A stretch of DNA of 64,000 nucleotides from an uncultured Bacteroidota bacterium (GCA_937928385.1 CALEZD010000108.1:65736-129735), one strand, 5' to 3'; positions 52,172 through 60,213 are shown, counted from the first letter of the stretch. Notes: generated by a model not told the origin, from the letters alone. A program made the numbers and translations.

Positions 52172-52250
52172 TAGCGAGAAGGGGAATTGAACCCCTGTCC
52201 GCCTCAGGCGGATATGAAGCCTGCGCTCTAACCTTCTAAGCTACTAATAG
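52172..52250 (-). pseudogene. Decayed tRNA-Met copy
   Basis: The T arm, anticodon region (with CAT) and the 3' acceptor strand match the intact tRNA next door, but the 5' acceptor strand (CTATTAG instead of GGCGAGG) cannot pair with the 3' strand. The region between the anticodon and the T arm has gained five bases and now holds the palindrome TCCGCCTCAGGCGGA. It should not give a functional tRNA. Confidence 0.75.
52198..52212. repeat. 15-base palindrome TCCGCCTCAGGCGGA, copy 2
   Basis: Identical to 49330-49344. It replaces the sequence around CCTCAGG, which is part of the anticodon stem and variable loop in the intact tRNA, so the core is shared and the arms are new. Confidence 0.85.
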
Positions 52251-52254
52251 GCAC

Positions 52255-52279
52255 AAAAAAAACGGCTCGTTTGAGCCGT
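52255..52279 (-). terminator. Intrinsic terminator of tRNA-Met
   Basis: Stem ACGGCTC / GAGCCGT with loop AAAC and an eight-base T-run on the minus strand, six bases after the tRNA 3' end. Confidence 0.9.
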
Positions 52280-52285
52280 CCTTTG

Positions 52286-52359
52286 TAGCGAGAAGGGGAA
52301 TTGAACCCCTGACCTCAGGGTTATGAATCCTGCGCTCTAACCGCCTGAGCTACCTCGCC
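52286..52359 (-). tRNA. tRNA-Met (CAT)
   Basis: 74 bases with an intact cloverleaf: acceptor GGCGAGG / TCTCGCT (one G-T pair at the first position), D arm GCTCAGGCGGTTAGAGC, anticodon loop TTCATAA, T arm CAGGGGTTCAATTCCCCT. CCA is not encoded. It looks like the elongator Met type, not the initiator; a tRNA-Ile2 reading (modified CAT) cannot be excluded. A TAnnTTTG box lies 28 bases upstream. Confidence 0.92.
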
Positions 52360-52386
52360 AATTATCGTTTCCTGTTTTAAGGACGG

Positions 52387-52394
52387 CAAAGGTA
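52387..52394 (-). promoter_or_regulatory. -7 box of tRNA-Met
   Basis: Minus strand TACCTTTG, matching TAnnTTTG, 28 bases before the tRNA 5' end. Confidence 0.6.
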
Positions 52395-52411
52395 AATCAA
52401 AATCCTGAAAA

Positions 52412-52849
52412 TTATAAGTTTTCCAATCGGGATTTTAGCGCATCAGGCATAGCTGTTACTTTACGGGTAGTATAATCAAAACATACCATACCTGTCTTGG
52501 CATGGGCTATATCTGTTCTGGCAGTGTTTCGTATAGTAGATATATGATACAATAGGTCGAAAGAAACGGAGGTGAATTCTGTGGCATATATACCTACCTC
52601 TAATGTATCGCCATAAAAACCTTCTCCCTTGTAAGCAATCTCCACGTCCGCCATTATGAGCCCCACACCGCCCGCGTTCATTTCGGTCATGCCAAAAGAC
52701 GCCAGCAACTGCACCCTTGCCTCATGTATAATAGACAGTACTGAATCGTTGCCAATATGCCCGCCGTAATTAATATCGCCGATACGCACTGGTATAGTTA
52801 GCGTTAATAGTGGTTTTTCGGTAGGAAATTTTATTTTTACACGACTCAT
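52412..52849 (-). CDS. Acyl-CoA thioesterase (4HBT hot-dog fold)
   Basis: A 145-residue hot-dog protein: RIGDINYGGHIGNDSVLSIIHEARVQLL contains the GxxxND/H-N-x-x-Y/E pattern of 4-hydroxybenzoyl-CoA thioesterase-type enzymes, with DVEIAYKGEGFYGDTLEVGI following. The substrate acyl-CoA is unknown. It diverges from the FAH-family hydrolase gene. Confidence 0.85.
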   Translation of the reverse strand: MSRVKIKFPTEKPLLTLTIPVRIGDINYGGHIGNDSVLSIIHEARVQLLASFGMTEMNAGGVGLIMADVEIAYKGEGFYGDTLEVGIYATEFTSVSFDLLYHISTIRNTARTDIAHAKTGMVCFDYTTRKVTAMPDALKSRLENL

Positions 52850-52883
52850 TGCAATACATACTTAAATAAACAAACACGCAGAG

Positions 52884-53495
52884 ATGAAGATAATCTGTAT
52901 CGGGCGAAATTACGCAGATCATGCGAAGGAATTGAATAACGACGTGCCCACCAAGCCGGTAATTTTCATGAAACCTAAAAGCGCCCTGCTACTGCCGGGC
53001 AAACCGTTTTATTATCCTGAATTTACGGATAATATCCATTATGAATGTGAGCTCGTGGTGAAGATTTGCAAAAACGGCAAATACATACGCGAAAAGTTTG
53101 CACATAAATATTACGATGCTGTAACTGTGGGCCTTGACTTTACCGCGCGCGACCTGCAGGACGAACTTAAATCGAAAGGATTGCCCTGGGAGCTGGCCAA
53201 GGCATTTGACGGCTCGGCTGCTGTAGGCGAATTTATACCCATAACCCCCGACATGAACCTGAACGACCTGCAATTTGAACTACTAAAAAACGGTGAGCGC
53301 GTACAGGCCGGTGACACTAAAAATATGATATACACCATCAACGAAATCATCGAGTTTGTTTCACAGTATATATCCGTCAATATTGGCGACATGATTTTTA
53401 CGGGTACCCCAGCAGGCGTAGGGCCCATAACTGTGTACGATAAATTGGATGGATACCTGGGCGGCGAGCAACTGCTGCATGTTGACATCCGCTGA
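52884..53495 (+). CDS. Fumarylacetoacetate hydrolase family protein
   Basis: A 203-residue protein of the FAH family. CIGRNYADHAKELNNDVPTKPVIFMKPKSALL begins the domain. The metal ligands lie in HYECELVVKI (E-x-E), GLDFTARDLQ and GDMIFTGTPAGVGP. Members are isomerase/hydrolases in aromatic degradation or oxaloacetate tautomerases or acylpyruvases; the short length fits the acylpyruvase (FAHD1) type. A bestrophin gene begins 23 bases downstream. Confidence 0.9.
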   Translation: MKIICIGRNYADHAKELNNDVPTKPVIFMKPKSALLLPGKPFYYPEFTDNIHYECELVVKICKNGKYIREKFAHKYYDAVTVGLDFTARDLQDELKSKGLPWELAKAFDGSAAVGEFIPITPDMNLNDLQFELLKNGERVQAGDTKNMIYTINEIIEFVSQYISVNIGDMIFTGTPAGVGPITVYDKLDGYLGGEQLLHVDIR

Positions 53496-53518
53496 CATAC
53501 TTACTTTAACCCAACTAT

Positions 53519-54397
53519 ATGCGCATATATAATCCCAAAAAGTGGTTTGACATACTGTTCCAGTTTCACAAATCAGATACACTGAGGCGGTTGTCGCTGC
53601 TGATTGTTATTATATCGCTATACACATGGTTTGTCGCCTTCCTGGAGCTGAACTACCTGAACCTGAGCGAGCACCCGACGGTGAAGAACATCTACAACAT
53701 GCACAACCTGCTGGGCTTTGCATTGTCGTTATTGCTGGTATTCCGCACCAACACAGCCTACGACCGCTGGTGGGAAGGGCGCAAACTTTGGGGTGCATTG
53801 GTGAATACCAGCCGCAACCTCGCCATCAAAATCAACAGCCTGCTGCCGGCTGATGATGAAGAGAACAGGGATTTTTTCCGCAATGCCATACCTATGTATG
53901 CATCAGTGCTGAAAGACCATCTGCAATCTGAATACACCCGTTACACCCTGGACGATGTGGAACACCCTGAACTGAAAATGATAGACAACAGCAAACACGC
54001 CCCAAACCAGGTAGCCATACTGATGAGCAACAGGCTGGTAACACTGCAAAAACAAGGTGTAATGACTGGAGAGCAATTGCTGTTTGTGAACGACAACCTG
54101 AACGCCTTTACCGATATATGTGGTGCATGCGAACGGATTAAAAACACACCCATCCCCTACTCGTACAGCGCATTTATCAAGAAATTCATATTTATCTATG
54201 TAATGACATTGCCATTTGGATTCGTATTTACACTTGGTTACCTGGTAATACCTGTAGTGGCGATTGTATTTTACGTACTGGCCAGCCTGGAGCTGATAGC
54301 CGAGGAGATAGAAGACCCCTTTGGCAATGATATGAACGACCTGCCTATGGACAAGTTGGCAAAGAACATCCGCAAACATGTGGGCGAAATATTATAA
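53519..54397 (+). CDS. Bestrophin family anion channel
   Basis: A 292-residue membrane protein of the bestrophin (UPF0187/YneE) family. The N-terminal part has FRTNTAYDRWWEGRKLWGALVNTSRNL, the hallmark, with two TM helices before it. The C-terminal part has LPFGFVFTLGYLVIPVVAIVFYVLASLELIAEEIEDPFG in pieces, including the family end IEDPFG. Bacterial homologues form pentameric ion channels. Its stop overlaps nothing, but a longer frame of the next gene begins inside it. Confidence 0.92.
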   Translation: MRIYNPKKWFDILFQFHKSDTLRRLSLLIVIISLYTWFVAFLELNYLNLSEHPTVKNIYNMHNLLGFALSLLLVFRTNTAYDRWWEGRKLWGALVNTSRNLAIKINSLLPADDEENRDFFRNAIPMYASVLKDHLQSEYTRYTLDDVEHPELKMIDNSKHAPNQVAILMSNRLVTLQKQGVMTGEQLLFVNDNLNAFTDICGACERIKNTPIPYSYSAFIKKFIFIYVMTLPFGFVFTLGYLVIPVVAIVFYVLASLELIAEEIEDPFGNDMNDLPMDKLAKNIRKHVGEIL

Positions 54398-54461
54398 CTA
54401 TATTACCCTGTTCGCTATTCCTGCAGATAATCGTTATCTTAGCCACATAAAGAGGACACCC

Positions 54462-54932
54462 ATGCGAACTATTGTTTTTATAGCTTCATTCTTGTTTTTC
54501 TTAACTAATGCGCAGGCACAACAGCCGCGTGTAGGCTGTGTCAACAAATCGATGCGGGTACAGGCCGAGCAGATGAAGCACGACTTTAAAGCACAGGGCA
54601 TGGAAGTGTACAAAGATGCCATGCTGGGCATGAGGCCCGGTGAGCCCGCACCTGTAGCCATACAACTTGTAGACAAGCAAATGTACCAGTTCATATTAAT
54701 AGGCGATGCCAACGCCGATAAAATATACTTTGAACTGTACGACGGCCAGGACAATAAACTGGTGGAGAAAACCATCAAAAAAAGTGATGATAATAACTTC
54801 ATCATCTACTCCTTCGTACCGCAAAAGGCAGATTTGTACCTGGTAGTGCTGACGCAAAAGATAAAGGGCAAAGCTGATGTATGCGGCTCATTCACCATCA
54901 TGCAAAAAGCAATGGCTGCCAACAGCAAATAA
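54462..54932 (+). CDS. Secreted protein of unknown function
   Basis: A 156-residue protein from the ATG at 54462, which begins the signal peptide MRTIVFIASFLFFLTNAQAQ; a longer frame would lose it. The mature part has VQLVDKQMYQFILIGDANADKIYFELYDGQ-like beta strands and PQKADLYLVVLTQKIKGKAD, a jelly-roll-like pattern that I have seen in Bacteroidota secreted proteins without assigned function. The ung gene follows by nine bases. Confidence 0.65.
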   Translation: MRTIVFIASFLFFLTNAQAQQPRVGCVNKSMRVQAEQMKHDFKAQGMEVYKDAMLGMRPGEPAPVAIQLVDKQMYQFILIGDANADKIYFELYDGQDNKLVEKTIKKSDDNNFIIYSFVPQKADLYLVVLTQKIKGKADVCGSFTIMQKAMAANSK

Positions 54933-54940
54933 TCCACTGC

Positions 54941-55612
54941 ATGGATGTACAGATAGAACAAAGCTGGAAACAGGTATTACAACCTGAATTTGACCAACCC
55001 TATTTTGAACAGATAGCTCAGTTTCTGAAGGTGGAAAAGCAAGCGGGGAAAATCATTTATCCCCCCGGGCCATATATATTCAATGCGTTTAACACAACAC
55101 CCTTTAACGAGGTGAAAGTAGTGATACTGGGGCAGGACCCCTACCACAATCCCGGGCAGGCGCACGGGCTTTGCTTTTCCGTGGCTATGGGCGTGGCCGC
55201 TCCACCCTCGCTGGTAAATATGTTTAAAGAGATACAGGCCGACCTGGGCATAGCACCGCCCAACCACGGCAACCTGGAGAAATGGGCGAAACAGGGTGTT
55301 TTAATGCTGAATGCATCCCTTACAGTAGAACAAAACAAACCCATGTCGCATAGCAAGATAGGCTGGCATATTTTTACGGACAGTGTGATTAAAACGTTGT
55401 CAGACAAGAAGGACAAACTGGTGTTCCTGCTGTGGGGCGGCTTTGCCAAAAGCAAGATTCCATTGATAGATACCAACAAACACCTGGTGCTGACCGCCGC
55501 GCACCCTTCTCCACTATCCGCATACAATGGTTTCTTCGGCTGCAGGCATTTCAGCAAGACAAACGAGTGGTTACAAAAAAATGGTTTGTCACCTATCGAC
55601 TGGAGTTCATAA
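54941..55612 (+). CDS. ung: Uracil-DNA glycosylase
   Basis: A 223-residue family 1 enzyme from the ATG at 54941. It removes uracil from DNA. The catalytic water-activating loop GQDPYHNPGQAHGLCFSV has the catalytic Asp, and the later HPSPLSAYNGFFGCRHF has the catalytic His with the DNA-intercalating loop. LWGGFAKSK is also present. All are intact. A longer frame from 54881 begins inside the upstream gene and is not needed. Confidence 0.96.
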   Translation: MDVQIEQSWKQVLQPEFDQPYFEQIAQFLKVEKQAGKIIYPPGPYIFNAFNTTPFNEVKVVILGQDPYHNPGQAHGLCFSVAMGVAAPPSLVNMFKEIQADLGIAPPNHGNLEKWAKQGVLMLNASLTVEQNKPMSHSKIGWHIFTDSVIKTLSDKKDKLVFLLWGGFAKSKIPLIDTNKHLVLTAAHPSPLSAYNGFFGCRHFSKTNEWLQKNGLSPIDWSS

Positions 55613-55624
55613 TTTGCAGGCCGG

Positions 55625-56368
55625 ATGAAACTGATTGGTAAAATAGCAGGACATATCTACTTCGTACTGGGGATGTTACTATTCGTGGCCACGATGCTGA
55701 TTGTGGTAATACCGATATGGCTTACTTCTTTGCTCCCCGAGCCCAAACGGGCTAAAGTAATGCACCCCATCTTCAGGCTGTGGATGAATGTATATATGCC
55801 ATTGGTAGGCTGCCCGGTGTTCCGCAAAGGGAAAGAACATTTTAAGAAAGGTGAAAACTATGTGGTGGTTACCAACCACAACTCGTTGGTAGACGTACCT
55901 GTATCTTCGCCCTGGATACCGGGGCCCAACAAGACATTGGCCAAAATAGAAATGGCGCGCATACCTATATTCGGAGTGATATACAAAGCTGGCTCCATTC
56001 TCGTTGACAGGAAGGATGAAACCAGCCGCAGGAAAAGTTTTACCGACATGCAGGAGGCGCTGGAAATGGGCCTGCACCTGTGCCTCTACCCCGAAGGGAC
56101 ACGCAACAAAAGCAGCCAACCCATACAGCGTTTTTACGACGGCGCGTTTATTACAGCCATCAAGGCACAAAAACCTATTGTACCGGGAGTCATTTTCAAT
56201 ACAGGCAGGATACTGCCGCACGATAAGAAACTATGGGCAAGGCCTTTGCCTATCCGCTTCCACTTCCTGGCACCTGTGCCCACACAGGGTATGACGCTGG
56301 ATGACCTGCCGGCTCTAAAAGAAAAAGTGCACCGATTGATGACCGATTACTACCTTGCAAACAAATGA
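55625..56368 (+). CDS. plsC: 1-acyl-sn-glycerol-3-phosphate acyltransferase
   Basis: A 247-residue membrane-bound acyltransferase making phosphatidic acid. The catalytic NHNSLVD (H-x4-D) and the substrate-binding YPEGTRNKSSQ are present. One or two N-terminal hydrophobic segments (HIYFVLGMLLFVATMLIVVI) anchor it. Its stop overlaps the start of the next gene by four bases. Confidence 0.93.
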   Translation: MKLIGKIAGHIYFVLGMLLFVATMLIVVIPIWLTSLLPEPKRAKVMHPIFRLWMNVYMPLVGCPVFRKGKEHFKKGENYVVVTNHNSLVDVPVSSPWIPGPNKTLAKIEMARIPIFGVIYKAGSILVDRKDETSRRKSFTDMQEALEMGLHLCLYPEGTRNKSSQPIQRFYDGAFITAIKAQKPIVPGVIFNTGRILPHDKKLWARPLPIRFHFLAPVPTQGMTLDDLPALKEKVHRLMTDYYLANK

Positions 56369-57144
56369 CCTATTACATTATAGGCACGGGCAATACAGCA
56401 TGGTTCCTGGCCACAAGGCTGGCTAAGGCCGGTTATGTATGTAAGGGCATATATGGTAGAAATCCTGAACACACCGCTCAACTGGCTGCACATATCAAAG
56501 CACCTGCTTTAGGCAATCTTTATGATATAAAAGATGATGCAGACTGCTGCATACTGGCCATAACCGACCATGCAATAACTGGTGTTGCCGCCAATTTCAA
56601 ATTTGAACATACTACGCTGATACATACTGCCGGCTCGCTGAGCAGGATGATACTGGAGCCCTACGCAAAACATGCCGGGGTGCTATGGCCCATCTACTCG
56701 CTGGTAAAGGACAACCTGCCCATACATAGGGAGGTACCCATAACCATAAAAGGTACTACTGACCACGCTGAGGCATTATTGCAGCAGTTGGCGGCATCCA
56801 TTACAGATATCTACTATACTGTGAGCTGGGAGCAACGACAATGGCTGCACCTCTGCGCTGTATTGTGCAACAACTTCACCAACCATCTGATGGCTGTTAG
56901 CGAACAGGTATGCAAAAAGCAACAGGTACCTTTCTCGCTGCTATTCCCTATAGTGAGCCAGACCGCGGAACGCATACGCAACGCTTCGCCTAAAGTGCTG
57001 CAAACCGGCCCTGCACGCCGTGGCGATACGGTGACTATTGAAAAACACCTGGAATTATTGGCCCAAAACCACGACTGGCAAGAGTTGTACAAGGCCATCA
57101 CTACCTCGATAGATAAGATGTATAGGCCTGATAAGGGAGAATAG
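56365..57144 (+). CDS. Rossmann-like DUF2520 protein
   Basis: A 259-residue protein of the DUF2520/F420-dependent NADP oxidoreductase-like family: N-terminal Rossmann fold (YYIIGTGNTAWFLATRLAKAGY), HTAGSLSRMILEPYAKHAGVLWPIYSL in the middle, and the helical DUF2520 domain with WLHLCAVLCNNFTNHLMAVSEQVC. Members are probable NAD(P)-dependent dehydrogenases without an assigned substrate. It overlaps plsC by four bases, so translation is likely coupled. Confidence 0.88.
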   Translation: MTYYIIGTGNTAWFLATRLAKAGYVCKGIYGRNPEHTAQLAAHIKAPALGNLYDIKDDADCCILAITDHAITGVAANFKFEHTTLIHTAGSLSRMILEPYAKHAGVLWPIYSLVKDNLPIHREVPITIKGTTDHAEALLQQLAASITDIYYTVSWEQRQWLHLCAVLCNNFTNHLMAVSEQVCKKQQVPFSLLFPIVSQTAERIRNASPKVLQTGPARRGDTVTIEKHLELLAQNHDWQELYKAITTSIDKMYRPDKGE

Positions 57145-57156
57145 CCCACGATACCT

Positions 57157-57164
57157 TACTTTTG
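57157..57164 (+). promoter_or_regulatory. -7 box of the [2Fe-2S] ferredoxin gene
   Basis: TACTTTTG, matching TAnnTTTG, 27 bases before the start at 57191. Confidence 0.6.
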
Positions 57165-57190
57165 CGGCTGAATACAGTGAACATATAATA

Positions 57191-57526
57191 ATGTATAGCA
57201 TAAAATTTAAGTTTGAACAGAAAGGGCTGGAACCTGTAGTAATAGAAAATATAGAGCCGGGTATCAGCATACTGGAGGTAGCCCTGGAGAATAATATAGA
57301 GCTGCACCACAACTGCGGCATGGTATGCGCCTGTAGCACCTGCCATCTGTATGTAGACAAAGGCGAAGACAACCTGCCTGAACTGACTGATAAAGAAGAA
57401 GACTTTATTGACAGGGCGCGCAACCCCAAACTGAACTCGCGGCTGGGCTGCCAATGCGTGCTGGAAGATGGTAGCGGGGAAATAGAAGTGACCCTGCCCG
57501 ACCAAAGCCTGATACACGGTGATTAG
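57191..57526 (+). CDS. fdx: [2Fe-2S] ferredoxin, Isc/adrenodoxin type
   Basis: A 111-residue ferredoxin of the adrenodoxin type. The cluster ligands are C42, C48, C51 (CGMVCACSTC) and C87 (LGCQC). The start has a beta strand FKFEQKGLEPVVIE and the end QSLIHGD. It is followed 70 bases later by an IscX-like gene. In many bacteria fdx and iscX sit together in the isc operon; here iscS, iscU and hscA are missing from the window. It probably provides electrons for Fe-S assembly. Confidence 0.9.
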   Translation: MYSIKFKFEQKGLEPVVIENIEPGISILEVALENNIELHHNCGMVCACSTCHLYVDKGEDNLPELTDKEEDFIDRARNPKLNSRLGCQCVLEDGSGEIEVTLPDQSLIHGD

Positions 57527-57596
57527 TAGTAAGGGGTAAGTAATAAGTAGTAAGTTGCTTTTTTGAATTGCTTTTTAATTTTTGATTTGAATTAAT

Positions 57597-57830
57597 ATGT
57601 TTGAGCCGCCGATAAAATGGAATGATTACGAGGATATAGCGCTGAAGCTGTACGAAAAATATGGTGATGATTTTGGCGAAAGCCAAATATACCGTGTACG
57701 CTTTACCGACCTGCTGGAATGGGTGCTGGAAATTGATAACTTTGAAGGCAAACGCGAAGAATGTAACGAAGGCCACCTGGAAATGATACAGAGCAGTTGG
57801 GTGTACGAGTGGCGCGACAACCAGAAATAA
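57597..57830 (+). CDS. iscX: IscX-like Fe-S assembly protein
   Basis: A 77-residue acidic protein: WNDYEDIALKLYEKYGDDF and VRFTDLLEWVLEIDNFEGKREECNEGHLEMIQSSWVYEWRD match IscX (YfhJ) in pieces, a small regulator that binds the cysteine desulfurase IscS and iron. The length is a little longer than in E. coli (66). It ends directly at the start of the KdsC-like gene (stop codon adjacent to ATG), so those two are co-translated. Confidence 0.88.
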   Translation: MFEPPIKWNDYEDIALKLYEKYGDDFGESQIYRVRFTDLLEWVLEIDNFEGKREECNEGHLEMIQSSWVYEWRDNQK

Positions 57831-58328
57831 ATGAACGTACTGGAGCTTTTTACCCCGATAAGGACTTTCGTCTTTGATATAGACGGCGTACTAACCAATG
57901 CACAACTCTTAGCTACAGAAGAGGGCCACCTGCTGCGCAGTGTGAACATCAAAGACGGATATGCTATACAACTGGCGGTAAAAAAGGGCTACAACCTATG
58001 GATTATCAGTGGTGGTACTTCAGCCGCTATGCAAACCCGGTTTCACAACCTGGGCATGAAGGATGTGCATATTAGGGTACAGGACAAAAAAGCCCTCCTA
58101 CAGGAACTGATAGCCAAATACAACACCCCGCACGAAACCATCTTGTATATGGGCGACGATATGCCCGACCTAGCAGTGATGCAAATGTGCGGTTTGCCTA
58201 CTTGCCCCGCCGATGCCTGCACCGAAATAAAGGCCATCAGTAAATATATTTCTCCGGTACAGGGCGGTATGGGCTGTGTGCGCGATGTAATTGAAAAGGT
58301 ATTGAAGCTGAACGGGGATTGGGAGTAA
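57831..58328 (+). CDS. kdsC: KdsC-like HAD phosphatase
   Basis: A 165-residue HAD-IIIA phosphatase that removes phosphate from KDO 8-phosphate in lipopolysaccharide synthesis. The nucleophile motif is FDIDGVLTN (D16, D18), then LWIISGGTSAAMQTR, and the metal site YMGDDMPDLAVM. Length is normal. The start codon follows the IscX-like stop directly. Annotation rests on family resemblance. Confidence 0.9.
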   Translation: MNVLELFTPIRTFVFDIDGVLTNAQLLATEEGHLLRSVNIKDGYAIQLAVKKGYNLWIISGGTSAAMQTRFHNLGMKDVHIRVQDKKALLQELIAKYNTPHETILYMGDDMPDLAVMQMCGLPTCPADACTEIKAISKYISPVQGGMGCVRDVIEKVLKLNGDWE

Positions 58329-58408
58329 CATTACCCTTCATAAGTCTATTTTAGCCTGATTATTTACAGTATTATTTTACTAATTTGGCAATTAGTTAAT
58401 GTAGAATT

Positions 58409-59362
58409 ATGAGAAAAATCTTTACCCTTTTGCTGGCCATGGCATTAGTTACTGCGTGCAAAAAAGACGATAACCCAGCTAAAAACAACAACAATCCGCC
58501 AGGCAACCCTACCCCACCTGTAGCGGGTGATTCTACGCTGAAGATTGATGGTTTAGACTCCTTAATAACTATGACGATCTACGACAGTGTATTCATACCC
58601 ATTACAATTTATAGTGACTCGGGTATTGCCCAAAATGTAAGTGTATCCATATCCTCTCCATTGCCAATGAGGATGAAAGCCGTATTTACACAATCTTCCG
58701 GCACGACTCCTTTTTCAACTACTTTGAAGCTATACACCTACCTGACTTCTACGACGCCACGTTTAGCATATCTAAAGAGTAATTATACTATTACCAATCA
58801 ACAAACCGATACTTTTACGATAACAGTGAATAATCCGAATGGAGATTCCTCTGTCTTCATTTGCCCATATGCTATCCGCGAAGCCAATTGCAGACAATTA
58901 TTTTACGAAGTCTATAAGCGCTCACCAGTTATTAAGACGTACCAAATAAGTGATCCGAATGACCATATTTCACTAGGCTCTTTTGTATCGGACGGCGCAA
59001 TCCTTCATTACGATGGTACAACCGGCAATCTCTATTTTTCAAATATCCCTATGGGTATAATTAATGGAAATATATACTTATCAATAGCCGATACTGTAAA
59101 TACTAAAAACAACTTATATAGCAGTCCCTTATCTCCTGACTGTGAATATAGCCATTTTGTCTTTGGTGGTGATAATGTATTTGCAAAGGCCGGCACTGAT
59201 ATAGATTCATTTTTTGTATTCACGGGATTCCTGGAATATTACAGATTCGATGCTAACGGGGTTCGCGCAATGGACGATTCAACATTCCGAATAAACTATT
59301 CAGCACGCCGCCCTTTTGAACCCCTGCAATATTTTGCAGCAATCGGTAAATTGAAATTTTAA
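58409..59362 (+). CDS. Lipoprotein of unknown function
   Basis: A 317-residue protein with a signal peptide and lipobox (MRKIFTLLLAMALVTAC), then a low-complexity N/P/K linker (NPAKNNNNPPGNPTPP). The mature part is a beta-rich domain (TMTIYDSVFIPITIYSDSGI, RMKAVFTQSSG), with NGNIYLSIADTVNTKNN further on. AT-rich compared with the genes before it. No family recognised. The linker and lipobox indicate a surface-exposed lipoprotein. Confidence 0.65.
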   Translation: MRKIFTLLLAMALVTACKKDDNPAKNNNNPPGNPTPPVAGDSTLKIDGLDSLITMTIYDSVFIPITIYSDSGIAQNVSVSISSPLPMRMKAVFTQSSGTTPFSTTLKLYTYLTSTTPRLAYLKSNYTITNQQTDTFTITVNNPNGDSSVFICPYAIREANCRQLFYEVYKRSPVIKTYQISDPNDHISLGSFVSDGAILHYDGTTGNLYFSNIPMGIINGNIYLSIADTVNTKNNLYSSPLSPDCEYSHFVFGGDNVFAKAGTDIDSFFVFTGFLEYYRFDANGVRAMDDSTFRINYSARRPFEPLQYFAAIGKLKF

Positions 59363-59408
59363 GCAGGCTTATCTATAGCGCTGAAGCAGAATGGCGACTT
59401 GGAGTAAT

Positions 59409-59903
59409 TTACTTGTGAGCCATCGCCTGGTTCTGCATTCTCAATTGTAACACCCTTTGTTCAAAATCCATTTTCTCTTCCAAAGGATTAACTAATGGGG
59501 TGAAGTAGTCCATTAACTCCTTGCTATGTGTATCACGTTTCTGTGTCACCAGGTTGAAGTGTACAAACCTGGACCAGAGTACTGATTTAAGTTGTGTCTT
59601 GTCTTTGTTCCACATCAGCATCTCTACCAGTATATCCGTATCAGTCAGCTCCAGCACGGTAGATTGTATCACAACAGTTTCCATAAGCATAGCCGGCTTC
59701 AGGTAAGCAATCTGGTTCTGCCCTACTACCCAGCTTTTACCATGCTCCTTGCCGTAAGCATATATATTCAGTTGATAATGCTGCCACAGATGGTCTTCGC
59801 GGGCGTTGATAAAATAATCTATGTAGCGCGAGTTATTGAGATGATTGAACGGGTCGCAATCGGGGAAGCGGATAAGTACTTTGCTTTCAGGCATCTTTTC
59901 CAT
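59409..59903 (-). CDS. Acyl-CoA thioesterase (hot-dog fold)
   Basis: A 164-residue hot-dog protein: VLIRFPDCDPFNHLNNSRYIDYFINAREDHL has the D-x-x-x-H-x-N-N-x-x-Y pattern of the YbgC/FadM acyl-CoA thioesterases, followed by NQIAYLKPAMLMETVVIQS. The catalytic Asp is intact. It is unrelated in sequence detail to the other thioesterase at 52412. A TATCTTTG box lies on the minus strand 23 bases upstream. Confidence 0.85.
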   Translation of the reverse strand: MEKMPESKVLIRFPDCDPFNHLNNSRYIDYFINAREDHLWQHYQLNIYAYGKEHGKSWVVGQNQIAYLKPAMLMETVVIQSTVLELTDTDILVEMLMWNKDKTQLKSVLWSRFVHFNLVTQKRDTHSKELMDYFTPLVNPLEEKMDFEQRVLQLRMQNQAMAHK

Positions 59904-59925
59904 AGTATGAATGTTTTAGACAAGG

Positions 59926-59933
59926 CAAAGATA
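59926..59933 (-). promoter_or_regulatory. -7 box of the acyl-CoA thioesterase gene
   Basis: Minus strand TATCTTTG, matching TAnnTTTG, 22 bases before the start at 59903. Confidence 0.55.
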
Positions 59934-60030
59934 GGGGTATGTTTAGGAACAATAATTTATATGATGGCATGGCCTACCACTGACTGAAAACTCATGAAAA
60001 AAAGTATTTTGCAGGGACAAAGTCTTCCAA

Positions 60031-60195
60031 ATGAAACCAATAACCATCATACTGTTGTTGCTGAATATAGTGGTACTGCTGGGGCAGCTATGGCCCAAAG
60101 GAGCGCCCCCATTCGCCAGCACTGTTAATATTATTTTCCTTTCGGGCAGCTTGTTGTTTTTTCTATGGCTGCTTAAGAAGAACTGGAAAGGGTAA
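60031..60195 (+). CDS. Small two-TM membrane protein (54 residues)
   Basis: The frame from the ATG at 60031 to TAA at 60193-60195 encodes MKPITIILLLLNIVVLLGQL, a short WPKGAPP turn, a second hydrophobic stretch IIFLSGSLLFFLWLL, and the basic tail KKNWKG. Two membrane helices, basic end inside. It is likely real because it is a clean two-helix hairpin with codon use like its neighbours. No family known. Confidence 0.5.
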   Translation: MKPITIILLLLNIVVLLGQLWPKGAPPFASTVNIIFLSGSLLFFLWLLKKNWKG

Positions 60196-60213
60196 AGAAT
60201 TATTGGTTGCCAT

